A stretch of 64,000 bases of DNA from Rs1 sp029027825 (lineage in GTDB: Bacteria > Pseudomonadota > Gammaproteobacteria > Pseudomonadales > Balneatricaceae). The stretch covers positions 3,100,001 to 3,164,000 of the forward strand of contig CP093399.1 in the NCBI GenBank assembly GCA_029027825.1, in the 5' to 3' direction. The notes under the pieces are model-generated. The model saw only the letters and a list, made by a program, of their open reading frames with translations, was not told where the DNA came from and did no database searches. Within the stretch, counting starts at the first letter, position 1. Every line of letters begins with the position of its first letter. The position numbers and the translations under genes were made by a program. This document shows, one piece after another, positions 31,838 through 40,717 of the stretch.

Positions 31838-32623
31838 ATGAAACATTGCGATCTGGAGCAGTTCGTCAAAAGTATAAATCTTATGACTGACGTAAGTGGC
31901 GAATTAATTCGTCGTTTACGTCACACTAAGATTATTCCACAAATAAAAACAGATGCGAGCCCAGTTACCTCCGTTGATCGTGAGGTAGAATCGAGCATTC
32001 GAGAAATAATAGCTAAATTGCACCCAGATCATGGCATATGTGGTGAAGAATTTGGTGACAAAGCAACCAATAGCGAATTTATTTGGGTTATCGATCCTAT
32101 CGATGGCACCCTAGCATTTTTAGCCGGATTTCCAGTATTTGGCACATTAATCGCCCTATTGCATAATCAGAAGCCGATATTGGGAGTCATCGACATGCCA
32201 GTCACCGCCGAACGTTGGATTGGTCGTATTGACAGGCCCACTACCTGCAATAATAAACAAGTGTGGGTACGAAACTGTAACAGTATTAATCAGGCTATGT
32301 TGTCCACCAGCAACCCTGACTTTTATGACGATCAAACTCTGCCAGCCCTATTAGCACTAAAAAATTCCAGTCAATTAAATGTCTATGGTGGGAGCTGCAT
32401 GGCTTACGCACAACTCGCATCAGGAAAAATAGACGTAGCGATAGACGTACAATCAAACATTCATGACTTTCTACCTCTTGTACCAGTAATAAAAGGGGCA
32501 GGTGGAATGATAACTGATTGGCGAGGCTGCGAGTTGGATAAAAATTCAACGGACAAATTTATCGCCAGTGGAGACCCTAGAGTACATGAACAAGCATTAA
32601 AAATTCTGCAGTCATTTATTTGA
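31838..32623 (+). CDS. Inositol monophosphatase family phosphatase (HisN-like)
   Basis: The product is about 261 residues from ATG 31838 (GGTGA five bases upstream); a GTG at 31826 is in frame. It carries the metal-binding set of the IMPase superfamily: E in GEEFGD, the DPIDGT motif in WVIDPIDGTLAFLAGFP and a late acidic residue in SNIHDFLPLVPVIKGAGG. GTLAFLAG resembles HisN-type histidinol-phosphatases more than classic inositol phosphatases. It begins 28 bp after the amino acid ATPase and probably shares its transcript. A role in processing an imported or related phosphorylated compound is possible but unproven. Confidence 0.8.
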   Translation: MKHCDLEQFVKSINLMTDVSGELIRRLRHTKIIPQIKTDASPVTSVDREVESSIREIIAKLHPDHGICGEEFGDKATNSEFIWVIDPIDGTLAFLAGFPVFGTLIALLHNQKPILGVIDMPVTAERWIGRIDRPTTCNNKQVWVRNCNSINQAMLSTSNPDFYDDQTLPALLALKNSSQLNVYGGSCMAYAQLASGKIDVAIDVQSNIHDFLPLVPVIKGAGGMITDWRGCELDKNSTDKFIASGDPRVHEQALKILQSFI

Positions 32624-33110
32624 AGGAGTCACCAACTCGCTGTACAAGCTGTCATAGAATATAGCGAACAATGGTAAGGCGAGACAAAAACTAGCTGTGT
32701 GGCAGAGTTAATCGTCATGAATGTGCATTTTTGGCCGATGTTAAATGCTGAAACACCGAGTACAGAGCTTTTACGGCACCCTCATCTAGGAATTAAATCA
32801 ACCAGCAGCATTTAAGCTAAGCCCCGTAAATATTAATAACGGCGCTATCAGCGCTGTATTGCATGTATTATTGATAGGCATACCGAATTAAAATATATCC
32901 GTCTAAAATATTAGTTCAGCTTACTAATACGCCTTTATTCTGCGTTTTTCAAACAAAAAAATGTTCATGATAGCCATCAAAAACCATCATCTATTTTCAT
33001 AAAAAACTGACCGATAGTATTTGTATTCGCTGACAATAGACTGTAAATTTGCCATGAAAAGGTGGCAGATCGCATTCTTATACTCAACTCGACACTTAGC
33101 TAAGTTGCAA
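32624..33110. other. Gene-free spacer with a degenerate repeat
   Basis: This stretch separates the amino acid importer operon from the copper-chaperone group. It contains the degenerate repeat 32642-32785 and otherwise AT-rich sequence. If the next gene starts further upstream than called (TTG at 33021 or ATG at 33054), part of it is coding. Confidence 0.5.
32642..32785. repeat. Degenerate palindromic repeat related to 28349-28498
   Basis: The ends ACAAGCTGTCATAGAAT and AGCTTTTACGGCACCCTC and the core GGTAAGGCGAGACAAAAACT resemble both the 28349 element and the family-1 core. The repeat is heavily diverged. Confidence 0.4.
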
Positions 33111-33614
33111 ATGAAAAATTACACTTTAATACCAGCGTTTATGCACAAGATAGCTACTACAAAAATGCTGCAACTAGCAGTTATCAGTTTCCTGCTACCG
33201 GTATTTTTACTACTCTGGCTTAAATCAGATCAGCTGACTGCCCTATTCATTCCAAAAAAAGCAAGCATTGAGGTCAGCTGCCCTCTACAGCAGCTTAGCT
33301 GCGTGATAAAGACCATACAAGGCCCTATCCAGCTAAGCATTACCTCTCCTATAGAATCTTTAACTCCCTTCAACATTAAACTCGACGGTGGTAGCTCACT
33401 AATCACGCGCGCTAAAATCCGCTTTGAAGGTGTTAACGACTATATGGGGATCAATCAATTTAGATTTAAACAGACTTCCGTTACCAACAATCTGTGGAAC
33501 AGCAGAGGATCTATACCTATCTGCACTTCTATGACTAAAACTTGGAAAGTCATTATTAGCCTCTATCACGGTGATAAATACAGCAGTTACTGGTTTAAAA
33601 TACAAACACTATAA
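33111..33614 (+). CDS. Unknown membrane-anchored protein upstream of sco
   Basis: The product is not recognised. The chosen ATG gives 167 residues; alternatives are TTG 33021, ATG 33054 and ATG 33144, and none has a good ribosome site. A single hydrophobic segment (LQLAVISFLLPVFLLLWL) is followed by a probable extracytoplasmic domain of about 120 residues, rich in beta-type alternation and holding three or four cysteines (SCPLQQLSC, PICTSM). It ends 17 bp before sco and precedes a PCuAC chaperone, suggesting a part in copper delivery or cytochrome oxidase assembly. That role is contextual inference only. Confidence 0.6.
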   Translation: MKNYTLIPAFMHKIATTKMLQLAVISFLLPVFLLLWLKSDQLTALFIPKKASIEVSCPLQQLSCVIKTIQGPIQLSITSPIESLTPFNIKLDGGSSLITRAKIRFEGVNDYMGINQFRFKQTSVTNNLWNSRGSIPICTSMTKTWKVIISLYHGDKYSSYWFKIQTL

Positions 33615-33631
33615 TGAGGGAATAAAGAGGC

Positions 33632-34225
33632 ATGAACAAAAAAATAATTTTGTATCTTATACTGACATGCGGGATCTTAGGATTTGGCCTATTTAGCTAT
33701 TTTAGCTCAAAAATCCAAGAGGCTTCAGCCCGTGCAGAAGGCACACTAGGTGGAGATTTCAGCCTAGATATTGCCGGAGGAAAATTCAATTTAAAAGATT
33801 ATCGGGGTCAAGTAGTAATACTCTATTTCGGCTATACCAGTTGTCCAGATGTCTGCCCTACTGCGCTGGCATTCACCGGAAACATCCTTAAAAAGCTGCC
33901 ACAACAGTCAGCGGATCAAATACAACCCGTCTTTATCAGCGTTGATCCTGAACGAGATACGTTGGAAAATTTAAACAAATACGGCCACTACTTTCACCCC
34001 AAGTTAATTTCAGGCACCGCCAACAAAGAAAAATTAGATAAACTGGTGAGACAATACGGTGCCTACTATAGCTTCAGCAAACAAGAAAACTCCGCAATGG
34101 GATATAGCGTAGACCATACCTCCAGACTCTACCTCATTGATAAATCCGGACAGCTAGCCGATACAGTCAGTCATGCAGATATTCAACAAGAATTAGCAAG
34201 AAAACTTTTATTATTAACCAACTGA
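33632..34225 (+). CDS. Sco1/SenC/PrrC family copper chaperone
   Basis: The product has 197 residues. An N-terminal membrane anchor (about 5-25) leads to a thioredoxin-like domain with the copper-binding CPDVC pair (C71, C75) in FGYTSCPDVCPTAL and the third ligand H162 in YSVDHTSRLYLID; PVFISVDPERDT is also typical. Sco proteins deliver copper to the CuA site of cytochrome c oxidase or maintain its thiols, in the periplasm. It lies 9 bp before the PCuAC gene. No cytochrome oxidase genes are in the window. Confidence 0.93.
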   Translation: MNKKIILYLILTCGILGFGLFSYFSSKIQEASARAEGTLGGDFSLDIAGGKFNLKDYRGQVVILYFGYTSCPDVCPTALAFTGNILKKLPQQSADQIQPVFISVDPERDTLENLNKYGHYFHPKLISGTANKEKLDKLVRQYGAYYSFSKQENSAMGYSVDHTSRLYLIDKSGQLADTVSHADIQQELARKLLLLTN

Positions 34226-34234
34226 GAAACTAAT

Positions 34235-34660
34235 ATGAAAACTAAATTATGTTTAATTTTTAGTCTATTTTGTAGCACATACGCCTCGGCAGGACTAGAT
34301 ATAGATCAAGGTTATGTTCGCGCAGTGCCACCGGGGAAAATGATGAGCGCCGCCTTCATGCACTTGAGCAACAACACTGAAAAAACTATTACTTTAATTG
34401 GCGGCACTAGCCCTAATGTTAAAGCGATTGAGGTGCACAATCATAGTATGGTAGAGGGTGTGATGAAGATGTCTCGCTTACCTGAATTATCTATTGAACC
34501 AGGAAAAACTGTCATTCTTAAACCGGGCGGCTTGCACGTAATGTTGATCGGCTAAAAAACGAAACTAAACAAAGGCGACAGCTTTAGTTTTAAATTACAG
34601 TTTAAAAATATCCCTTCTCAAACTATCGAATTACCAGTTAAGTCTTTGATCACTCCATAA
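34235..34660 (+). pseudogene. PCuAC copper chaperone interrupted by an in-frame TAA
   Basis: The frame begins with a signal peptide (1-19, ending ASA) and a PCuAC domain containing the copper ligands H68/M79 (IEVHNHSMVEGVMKM) and H101/M103 (GGLHVML). TAA at 34553-34555 ends it after residue 106. Beyond it the same frame continues KTKLNKGDSFSFKLQFKN then ends LPVKSLITP at TAA 34658-34660, which are exactly the last strands expected of the family. A one-base nonsense change from a leucine codon is the simplest reading. The truncated product keeps all ligands but lacks the final beta strands. It normally partners with Sco in CuA assembly. Confidence 0.85.
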
Positions 34661-35055
34661 CTGCACGTTCGCTCAGACAAGGATGTTTGAGTTAAATTAA
34701 TAGCCTTCAAACTGTATTTAATTCACTAGATGGTTGTTTTTTCACTACTTTACCGTTGTAAAAATTATCAACTTTACCGCCTGCAAAAAAATCGTAGATA
34801 AACGAGATTTTATGCGTAGAAAATCATTACCTTCAACTTAATGGCTGAAATAATACAGTAGTGATTAAAGGCCTAGTTGGTCTTGGATGATAAAGAGTGC
34901 CAACTACCTTGAAAAACACCGACATCAAGAGAACTCAGAAAAACATAAAGGGCAATGCTAATTAAAAGCAGCATCTAGTGAACTAACGAAGTCCACTAGC
35001 GTGAGTACATCTTCATTTGATGTTTTTTAGTATATTATCGGCTGCAGCACACGAC
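34661..35055. other. Gene-free spacer between convergent PCuAC and pgi
   Basis: No gene is seen. A dyad CTAGTG/CACTAG with a 13-base loop lies at 34975-34999 and a short ACATC-type hairpin with six T near 35007-35027. Either might end transcripts, but neither is strong. Confidence 0.45.
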
Positions 35056-36627
35056 TCACCCCAAATTCAGCTTTTTCAACAACCCGGCAGTTGAAGAATC
35101 GTGATCTTCTGGGCTCTGTTCCACCATTTTAACAGCCAACTTTTTACCAAGTTGCACGCCCCATTGATCAAAAGAATTGATATTCCAAATAACTCCTTGT
35201 ACAAAAATTTTATGCTCATATAAGGCAATCAACGCCCCCAAATTCTTGGGATTAAGAGAGTCTAACAGGATGGTATTAGAGGGATTATTTCCTGCGCAAT
35301 ATTGATGACTTGAATCGATGCTATTATCACTGCCCAACATGAAGGCTTCTGCTTGAGCCAGCATATTGGTATGTAAAGCACGACTGTGCTTTGAGTTTTG
35401 GCTGTCTTTGGTCTGAGAACCGATAAAATCTACCGGGACAAACCTAGTCCCCTGGTGCATCAACTGAAAAAAAGCATGCTGACCATTTGAGCCGGTCTGC
35501 CCCCAGACAATTGGAGCCGTTGCATAATCAATTTTTTCACCATTTATATCGACTGATTTACCATTGCTTTCCATATCTAACTGCTGCAGAAAGGCCGGCA
35601 GAATATGCAATGGCTGATCGTACGGGAATACTGCTTGTGAATCTGCCGCTTGAAAATTAATGTGCCATATTCCAATTAAAGCCAATAACACTGGAAGGTT
35701 GTCTGCAAAGGGCACTGTTTGAAAATGCTGATCTAGCTCATGCGCACCCTCTAACATCTCGACAAATTTCTGATAGCCAATACACAACGCTATTGGCAGG
35801 CCAATACTGGACCATAGCGAAAACCGACCACCAACCCAATCCCATAATTGAAAAACATTTTGCCGCGCAACACCAAACTTTTCAGCGGCATCAACATTGG
35901 CGGTAACCGCCACAAAGTGCTTGGATATATCTTGAGAGGATTGACAAGCGTCCAAAAACCACTGCTTTGCACTCTCAGAGTTTAGCTGAGTCTCTAAAGT
36001 AGTGAACGACTTACTTGATATGATAAAAAGTGTTTCTTCATGATCTAAGTATCTTAATGCTTTCTTGATCTGTGCACTGTCTACACTAGAAACGAATATA
36101 AACTGTAAATTTGGGTGCTGATAATCATACAGAGCATCGCAAACCATACTGGGCCCTAGATCGGAACCTCCTATACCTATGTTAACGATGTTTTTAATCG
36201 GTTTTCCTGTATAGCCCAGCCAACTACCACTTCTTATTTGCTCACTAAATCGCTCGATATGTTGTAACGATTCGTTAATCAAAGGCATTATATTTTGGCC
36301 GTCTACGATCACCGGCTTATTACTTCGGTTACGCAGTGCAGTATGTAGAACCGCCCGCCCCTCAGTCTGATTAATTTTTTCACCAGTAAACATCTGCTCT
36401 ATTTTAACTTTTAGATGCGCGTTACTTGCAAGATCTAAGAGGCCCGACAGTATTCCAGTAGTGATTTTATTTTTTGAATAGTCGAGAAACAGACCCCCAG
36501 CCTGAGTGCTCATTCGATCAAATCTATCAGGTTGCTGATGAAAATAATCTATGATCCGGTCATTTTTATGCCGCTCTGCCAATTGTGCCAGCTCGCGCCA
36601 TGTTTTAGCATCCTTGAGGTTGTACAT
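35056..36627 (-). CDS. pgi: Glucose-6-phosphate isomerase
   Basis: The product has 523 residues (E. coli 549). Family signatures are present: NIGIGGSDLGPSMVCDAL, FVSSVDSAQIKKAL, SKSFTTLET, WVGGRFSLWSSIGL, MESNGKSVD and, near the end, INSFDQWGVQLGKKLA. It interconverts glucose-6-phosphate and fructose-6-phosphate in the cytoplasm. AGGAT precedes the ATG. It stands after purA on the same strand but beyond a terminator, so it is probably a separate unit. Confidence 0.96.
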   Translation of the reverse strand: MYNLKDAKTWRELAQLAERHKNDRIIDYFHQQPDRFDRMSTQAGGLFLDYSKNKITTGILSGLLDLASNAHLKVKIEQMFTGEKINQTEGRAVLHTALRNRSNKPVIVDGQNIMPLINESLQHIERFSEQIRSGSWLGYTGKPIKNIVNIGIGGSDLGPSMVCDALYDYQHPNLQFIFVSSVDSAQIKKALRYLDHEETLFIISSKSFTTLETQLNSESAKQWFLDACQSSQDISKHFVAVTANVDAAEKFGVARQNVFQLWDWVGGRFSLWSSIGLPIALCIGYQKFVEMLEGAHELDQHFQTVPFADNLPVLLALIGIWHINFQAADSQAVFPYDQPLHILPAFLQQLDMESNGKSVDINGEKIDYATAPIVWGQTGSNGQHAFFQLMHQGTRFVPVDFIGSQTKDSQNSKHSRALHTNMLAQAEAFMLGSDNSIDSSHQYCAGNNPSNTILLDSLNPKNLGALIALYEHKIFVQGVIWNINSFDQWGVQLGKKLAVKMVEQSPEDHDSSTAGLLKKLNLG

Positions 36628-36808
36628 GTAATCATCCTAATTTTAAGTTCTCGGCATTATAGCTTAACTATTTTACGAAATATTCCATACAAAGCTTAGA
36701 CTTAGCGATTTATTTTAAACCCTTCAGCAAACCCAACAAAAGTGTTCCTCAGAGAGGACACTTAATGGCAGATAGATGACTGATTAGTTAATTTTGTTTC
36801 AGGCACAC

Positions 36809-36843
36809 AAAAGCCGAATTAATCTTCACTAATTCGGCTTTTT
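36809..36843 (-). terminator. Rho-independent terminator after purA
   Basis: A nine-base-pair GC-containing stem, GCCGAATTA with TAATTCGGC, is flanked by A and T runs on both sides, 13 bp past the purA stop. It ends the long tsaE-to-purA gene string. Confidence 0.8.
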
Positions 36844-36855
36844 AAACTGCAGATT

Positions 36856-38151
36856 TTATAGAGTGAAAGGGTCACGCTTGACGATCGTTTCAACACGATC
36901 TGGTCCAGTAGAGATAATATCTACTGGTGCGCCGATCAACTCTTCAATACGTGCAATGTAGTCAATTGCCGCCTGTGGCAACTCAGCCAAAGTTTTGGCG
37001 CCAAAAGTAGATTCAGACCAACCTGGCATCTCTTCATAGACAGGAATTGAATTTTCATAATCTTCACTGTCAATTAAAGATGTCACTTCATTGCCCTGCG
37101 CATCTTTATAGCCAACACAGATTTTTATGATCTCTAAACCATCCATGACATCTAGCTTAGTCAAACAAATACCGGTAATTGAGCTCACTTGGATGGCGCG
37201 CTTGAGTAAGACCGCATCAAACCAACCACAGCGACGCGCACGACCAGTGGTCGCACCGAATTCGTGACCGCGTTTAGCTAGACCTTGACCTACTTCACAT
37301 TTCAGCTCTGTCGGGAAGGGACCACCACCAACACGAGTTGTGTAGGCTTTGGTAATACCTAAGATATAATCAATATAGCTTGGGCCAAAACCACTACCTG
37401 TCGACACACCACCAGCAGTAGTATTTGACGATGTAACAAAGGGATAGGTGCCGTGATCTATGTCTAACAGCGCTCCTTGAGCCCCCTCAAACATGATGCT
37501 TTCATTGCGCTCACGCATTTGATGAATTATTTGCGTCACATCGGCAACCATAGGTCGCAGCTGCTTCGCCATTTCCATACAATGAGTAAACACTTGCTCA
37601 ACGTCAATCGCCTCTACGCCGTAATAATTAACTAGCGAGAAGTTGTGATACTCCATTACTTCAGTTAATTTTTTACGAAAGCGCTCTGGCTCTAACATAT
37701 CGGCTAAGCGCAAACCGCGACGCGCTACTTTATCTTCGTATGCGGGACCAATGCCACGGCCGGTAGTGCCGATTTTGGCATTACCGCGCTTTAGCTCTCG
37801 CGCTTGATCTAAGGCAACGTGATACGGCAAAATCAACGGACAAGCAGGACTAAGCTTTAAGCGACTACTGACATCAATGCCCGCTTTCTCTAGCCCGGCC
37901 ATTTCTTTAATTAAAGCCTCCGGTGATAGAACCACCCCGTTGCCAATCAGACAGAGCACTTTATCACGCAGAATTCCCGACGGAATTAGATGTAATACGG
38001 TGGTTTTTCCATCGATGACGAGGGTGTGTCCAGCATTGTGTCCACCTTGAAAACGGACTACTGCCGACACTTCTTCAGTAAGTAAATCGACAATCTTGCC
38101 CTTGCCTTCATCACCCCATTGCGTACCTAAAACAACTACATTCTTACCCAT
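36856..38151 (-). CDS. purA: Adenylosuccinate synthetase
   Basis: The product has 431 residues, the usual length. The N-terminal GTP-binding/catalytic motif GTQWGDEGKGKIVDLL (9-24, catalytic D) and HNAGHTLV (catalytic H) are intact, as are GTTGRGIGPAYEDK, FEGAQGALLDIDHGTYPFVT and TTGRARRCGWFD. It joins IMP and aspartate using GTP on the way to AMP. It starts 14 bp after hisZ, as in many gammaproteobacteria, and is the last gene before a strong terminator. Confidence 0.97.
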   Translation of the reverse strand: MGKNVVVLGTQWGDEGKGKIVDLLTEEVSAVVRFQGGHNAGHTLVIDGKTTVLHLIPSGILRDKVLCLIGNGVVLSPEALIKEMAGLEKAGIDVSSRLKLSPACPLILPYHVALDQARELKRGNAKIGTTGRGIGPAYEDKVARRGLRLADMLEPERFRKKLTEVMEYHNFSLVNYYGVEAIDVEQVFTHCMEMAKQLRPMVADVTQIIHQMRERNESIMFEGAQGALLDIDHGTYPFVTSSNTTAGGVSTGSGFGPSYIDYILGITKAYTTRVGGGPFPTELKCEVGQGLAKRGHEFGATTGRARRCGWFDAVLLKRAIQVSSITGICLTKLDVMDGLEIIKICVGYKDAQGNEVTSLIDSEDYENSIPVYEEMPGWSESTFGAKTLAELPQAAIDYIARIEELIGAPVDIISTGPDRVETIVKRDPFTL

Positions 38152-38165
38152 TACTGACTCTTACT

Positions 38166-39362
38166 TTAAAGGTTAAGAGCATGATCTCTAGGTATTATCA
38201 CCCAGTTATCAGCTTGTTTCTCCAATCTGCGATCACAGCCTAATTCAAGCTCGTGATTATCAGTTGGCAGTTTTTGTATTACCCGCACACCTTGTGCTCG
38301 AAGCTCGGCTATTGCTTTTAATAGCGAAGCTTCATCACCTGCTGGCGCTAATACACCAGCACGCTGTTCAATATTCTCACTAATATTACTCAGTGTTACT
38401 AAGTCGGTACTAAATCCGGTGGCCGCTCTCGAGCGACCAAAATCGGCGCCTATATCATCGTAGCGTCCACCCTTTGCGACTGCTTGGGCAAACAGCGGCG
38501 ATATAGCGGAAAAAACCACACCAGTGTGGTAATTTGCGCCGCGCAGCTCTGCCAGATCAAAATATAGATCGACCTGCGGGTAGCGCGCCTGCATTATGTC
38601 AGCTAACTGACATAAATACTCTATTGATTGAATAACGGCTATCGGCGCTAGCGCTAGCGCTGTTTTTGCCCGCTCTAGCACTTCAATGCCACCGTTCAAT
38701 CTAGGCAGTACCGCCAGCATAGCAAGTATATCTTCCGATAGGGAGAGTGTCGCTAAAAACTCAGTTAAATCCGGTAGTGATTTTTTAAGTACTAGCTCGT
38801 GATACTTCTTCTGCTGATCTGCACTAAGCTCGGCTATTTCTACCACACCTCTGTATACATCGACATGCCCCAAATCTAAGCTTAGTTCTTCATCGAGTCC
38901 ACAGGTCAACAGTGTTTCTATCATTAATGAAATGACTTCAACATCACTTTCTATTCCGGCATGACCATATATTTCAGCCCCTAACTGCAGTGGATTGCGC
39001 GACGCCAGCATGTTCTCGGCACGAGTATGCACAACGGAGCCACAGTAACACAGCCGATTAGCGCCTTGTTTTTGCATTCTATGGGCATCAATTCTGGCAA
39101 CTTGCGGTGTAATATCAGCACGCAATCCCAGCGCCTGACCAGATTCTTGATCCACTAGTTTATAGGTATTTATGTCTAAATCTTTACCCACCCCAGTCAA
39201 CAGTGATTCTAAGTGTTCAACTAATGGCGGTATTACTTGTTCGTAGCCCCAATTATCATATAAATCTAATAGACGACGACGCAACATTTCAACTTGACGT
39301 GCCTTTGGCGGCAATATTTCTTTTACCCCGTCAGGTAATAGCCAGCGCTCAGCTAAAGCCAT
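38166..39362 (-). CDS. hisZ: ATP phosphoribosyltransferase regulatory subunit
   Basis: The product is 398 residues when started at ATG 39362, chosen because GGAG lies six bases before it; ATG 39374 lacks a site. It is a catalytically dead class II aminoacyl-tRNA-synthetase-like paralogue of HisRS: WLLPDGVKEILPPKA, LRADITPQVARIDAHRM, RLCYCGSVVHTR and YTGVVFSA-type motif HTGVVFSAISP. HisZ pairs with short-form HisG to make the regulated first enzyme of histidine synthesis. HisG is not in the window. The hisZ-purA pairing is conserved. Confidence 0.93.
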   Translation of the reverse strand: MALAERWLLPDGVKEILPPKARQVEMLRRRLLDLYDNWGYEQVIPPLVEHLESLLTGVGKDLDINTYKLVDQESGQALGLRADITPQVARIDAHRMQKQGANRLCYCGSVVHTRAENMLASRNPLQLGAEIYGHAGIESDVEVISLMIETLLTCGLDEELSLDLGHVDVYRGVVEIAELSADQQKKYHELVLKKSLPDLTEFLATLSLSEDILAMLAVLPRLNGGIEVLERAKTALALAPIAVIQSIEYLCQLADIMQARYPQVDLYFDLAELRGANYHTGVVFSAISPLFAQAVAKGGRYDDIGADFGRSRAATGFSTDLVTLSNISENIEQRAGVLAPAGDEASLLKAIAELRAQGVRVIQKLPTDNHELELGCDRRLEKQADNWVIIPRDHALNL

Positions 39363-39436
39363 GTGTTTCTCCATACATTATCATTTCTAGCATTCCTGAT
39401 TCAGCGGTGGCACCACTGTATTTGGAATGACTCAAC

Positions 39437-39634
39437 TTATCTGGCCAGATATAATCCAGCAACGCCGGCAAGCATACTTATTAGGCCGATAGTGCGCAGC
39501 GCTGTATTATCAATTGCTGCCAGCTGGGTTACCAGCTTGCGCCACCTTTGAGGATATAGAAAAGGTAGAATCCCCTCGATGATTAACATCAAACAAAACG
39601 CCAAAAATAATTCATACCACAAATTATTCGCCAT
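39437..39634 (-). CDS. DUF2065 (YjeT-like) small membrane protein
   Basis: The product is a 65-residue protein with two hydrophobic segments (about 6-26 and 46-63) separated by PQRWRKLVTQLAAI, the usual DUF2065 pattern. AAGGT lies eight bases before the ATG. It sits between hflC and hisZ, its standard neighbourhood. No function is established for this family. Confidence 0.88.
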   Translation of the reverse strand: MANNLWYELFLAFCLMLIIEGILPFLYPQRWRKLVTQLAAIDNTALRTIGLISMLAGVAGLYLAR

Positions 39635-39697
39635 TTAGACTTACCTTTAGATCTTTTTGTTACGACAAATAAAACCGCGTAACTTTATTGCACACAC

Positions 39698-39726
39698 AAA
39701 AAAACCGGACTAACGCATTAGTCCGG
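39698..39726 (-). terminator. Rho-independent terminator after hflC
   Basis: A perfect nine-base-pair stem CCGGACTAA/TTAGTCCGG with a CGCA loop is followed on the minus strand by seven T, about 70 bp beyond hflC. It suggests that DUF2065-hisZ-purA can be a separate transcript. Confidence 0.88.
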
Positions 39727-39796
39727 CTTGATCTATTCTAACATTAATCTGCTAGTTAATTACATCAATTTTCTACACTGATGCTTATTTAGCCGA

Positions 39797-40717
39797 TTAA
39801 GGTTTTGAAAAATACCTAAAGAACTCGCTATCAGGCTTAAGCAGCATAACATCGCCACCGCTTTTGAAAGATTCTTCATAAGCTTTCAAGCTACGGGTAA
39901 ACTTATAAAACTCTGGGTCACCTTGGTAGGCAGCTGCATAAGTTGATGATGCTTTCGCATCTCCTACGCCGCGAGTTTGCTCAGCTGTTTTGTAAGCTTG
40001 TGCCAGTAGAATGGTTTTTTCTCTGTCTGCATCTGCTCGAATACCTTCGGCAACTTCTTTACCGCGTGATCGCAGCTCTCGGGCTAGACGCTCTCGCTCA
40101 GTACGCATTCGATCATATACCGATTCAGATACTTCAGGTGGCAGCTCGATTTTTTTAATCCGAACGTCCACGATTTCAACCCCAATGGCTTTTCCCAAAC
40201 CTTGAAGGTCAACTGTCGTGATATCTTCCTTAGCTTCGTTGCGTCGCGCTGTGGTCGGATCATTCAACCAAAGTTTAACTTCAGTCATCAATTTTTCACG
40301 TTCACCTGAGACAACTTCATTTAATGTTCTGGTGCCAAACTGGTTACGCAATTGCGTCTCAACTCGCACTGAGATTAAGTTTGAAGCACGAAACTCATCA
40401 CCGGATGTGGCCGTATAGTACTTCTGAACATCTACGATGCGCCATTTGACAAATGAATCGACGATTAAACGCTTCTTCTCGCTGGTCAAAAAGGCCTGTG
40501 GACGAGTATCTAAGGTCAATAGGCGACCGTCGAACTTGCGCACTTTATTCATAAACGGCACTAGTACATGGATACCCGCTGCAACGTCCGCTTCAACCAC
40601 TTCACCGAACCTCAGTTTGACCGCTCGCTCTGTCTCTTGAACAATATAAATTGATTTTGAGCCAATCAAGACGATGACTAACATGACTATTGATAATATT
40701 AAAGGCTTACCGCTCAT
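39797..40717 (-). CDS. hflC: FtsH protease modulator HflC
   Basis: The product has 306 residues. One N-terminal membrane segment (about 5-25) is followed by a prohibitin/SPFH domain with YIVQETERAVKLRFGEV, GIHVLVPFMNKVRKFDGRL and ERLARELRSRGKEVAEGIRA. With HflK it forms the large membrane assembly that surrounds and modulates the FtsH protease. Its ATG overlaps the hflK stop (ATGA). The product ends in FFRYFSKP, a little shorter than in E. coli. Confidence 0.95.
   Translation of the reverse strand: MSGKPLILSIVMLVIVLIGSKSIYIVQETERAVKLRFGEVVEADVAAGIHVLVPFMNKVRKFDGRLLTLDTRPQAFLTSEKKRLIVDSFVKWRIVDVQKYYTATSGDEFRASNLISVRVETQLRNQFGTRTLNEVVSGEREKLMTEVKLWLNDPTTARRNEAKEDITTVDLQGLGKAIGVEIVDVRIKKIELPPEVSESVYDRMRTERERLARELRSRGKEVAEGIRADADREKTILLAQAYKTAEQTRGVGDAKASSTYAAAYQGDPEFYKFTRSLKAYEESFKSGGDVMLLKPDSEFFRYFSKP

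Noticed and set aside
39385..39425. GATTCAGCGGTGGCACCACT near hisZ as another family-2 copy
   Set aside because: Only part of the end is similar and no inverted partner is present.
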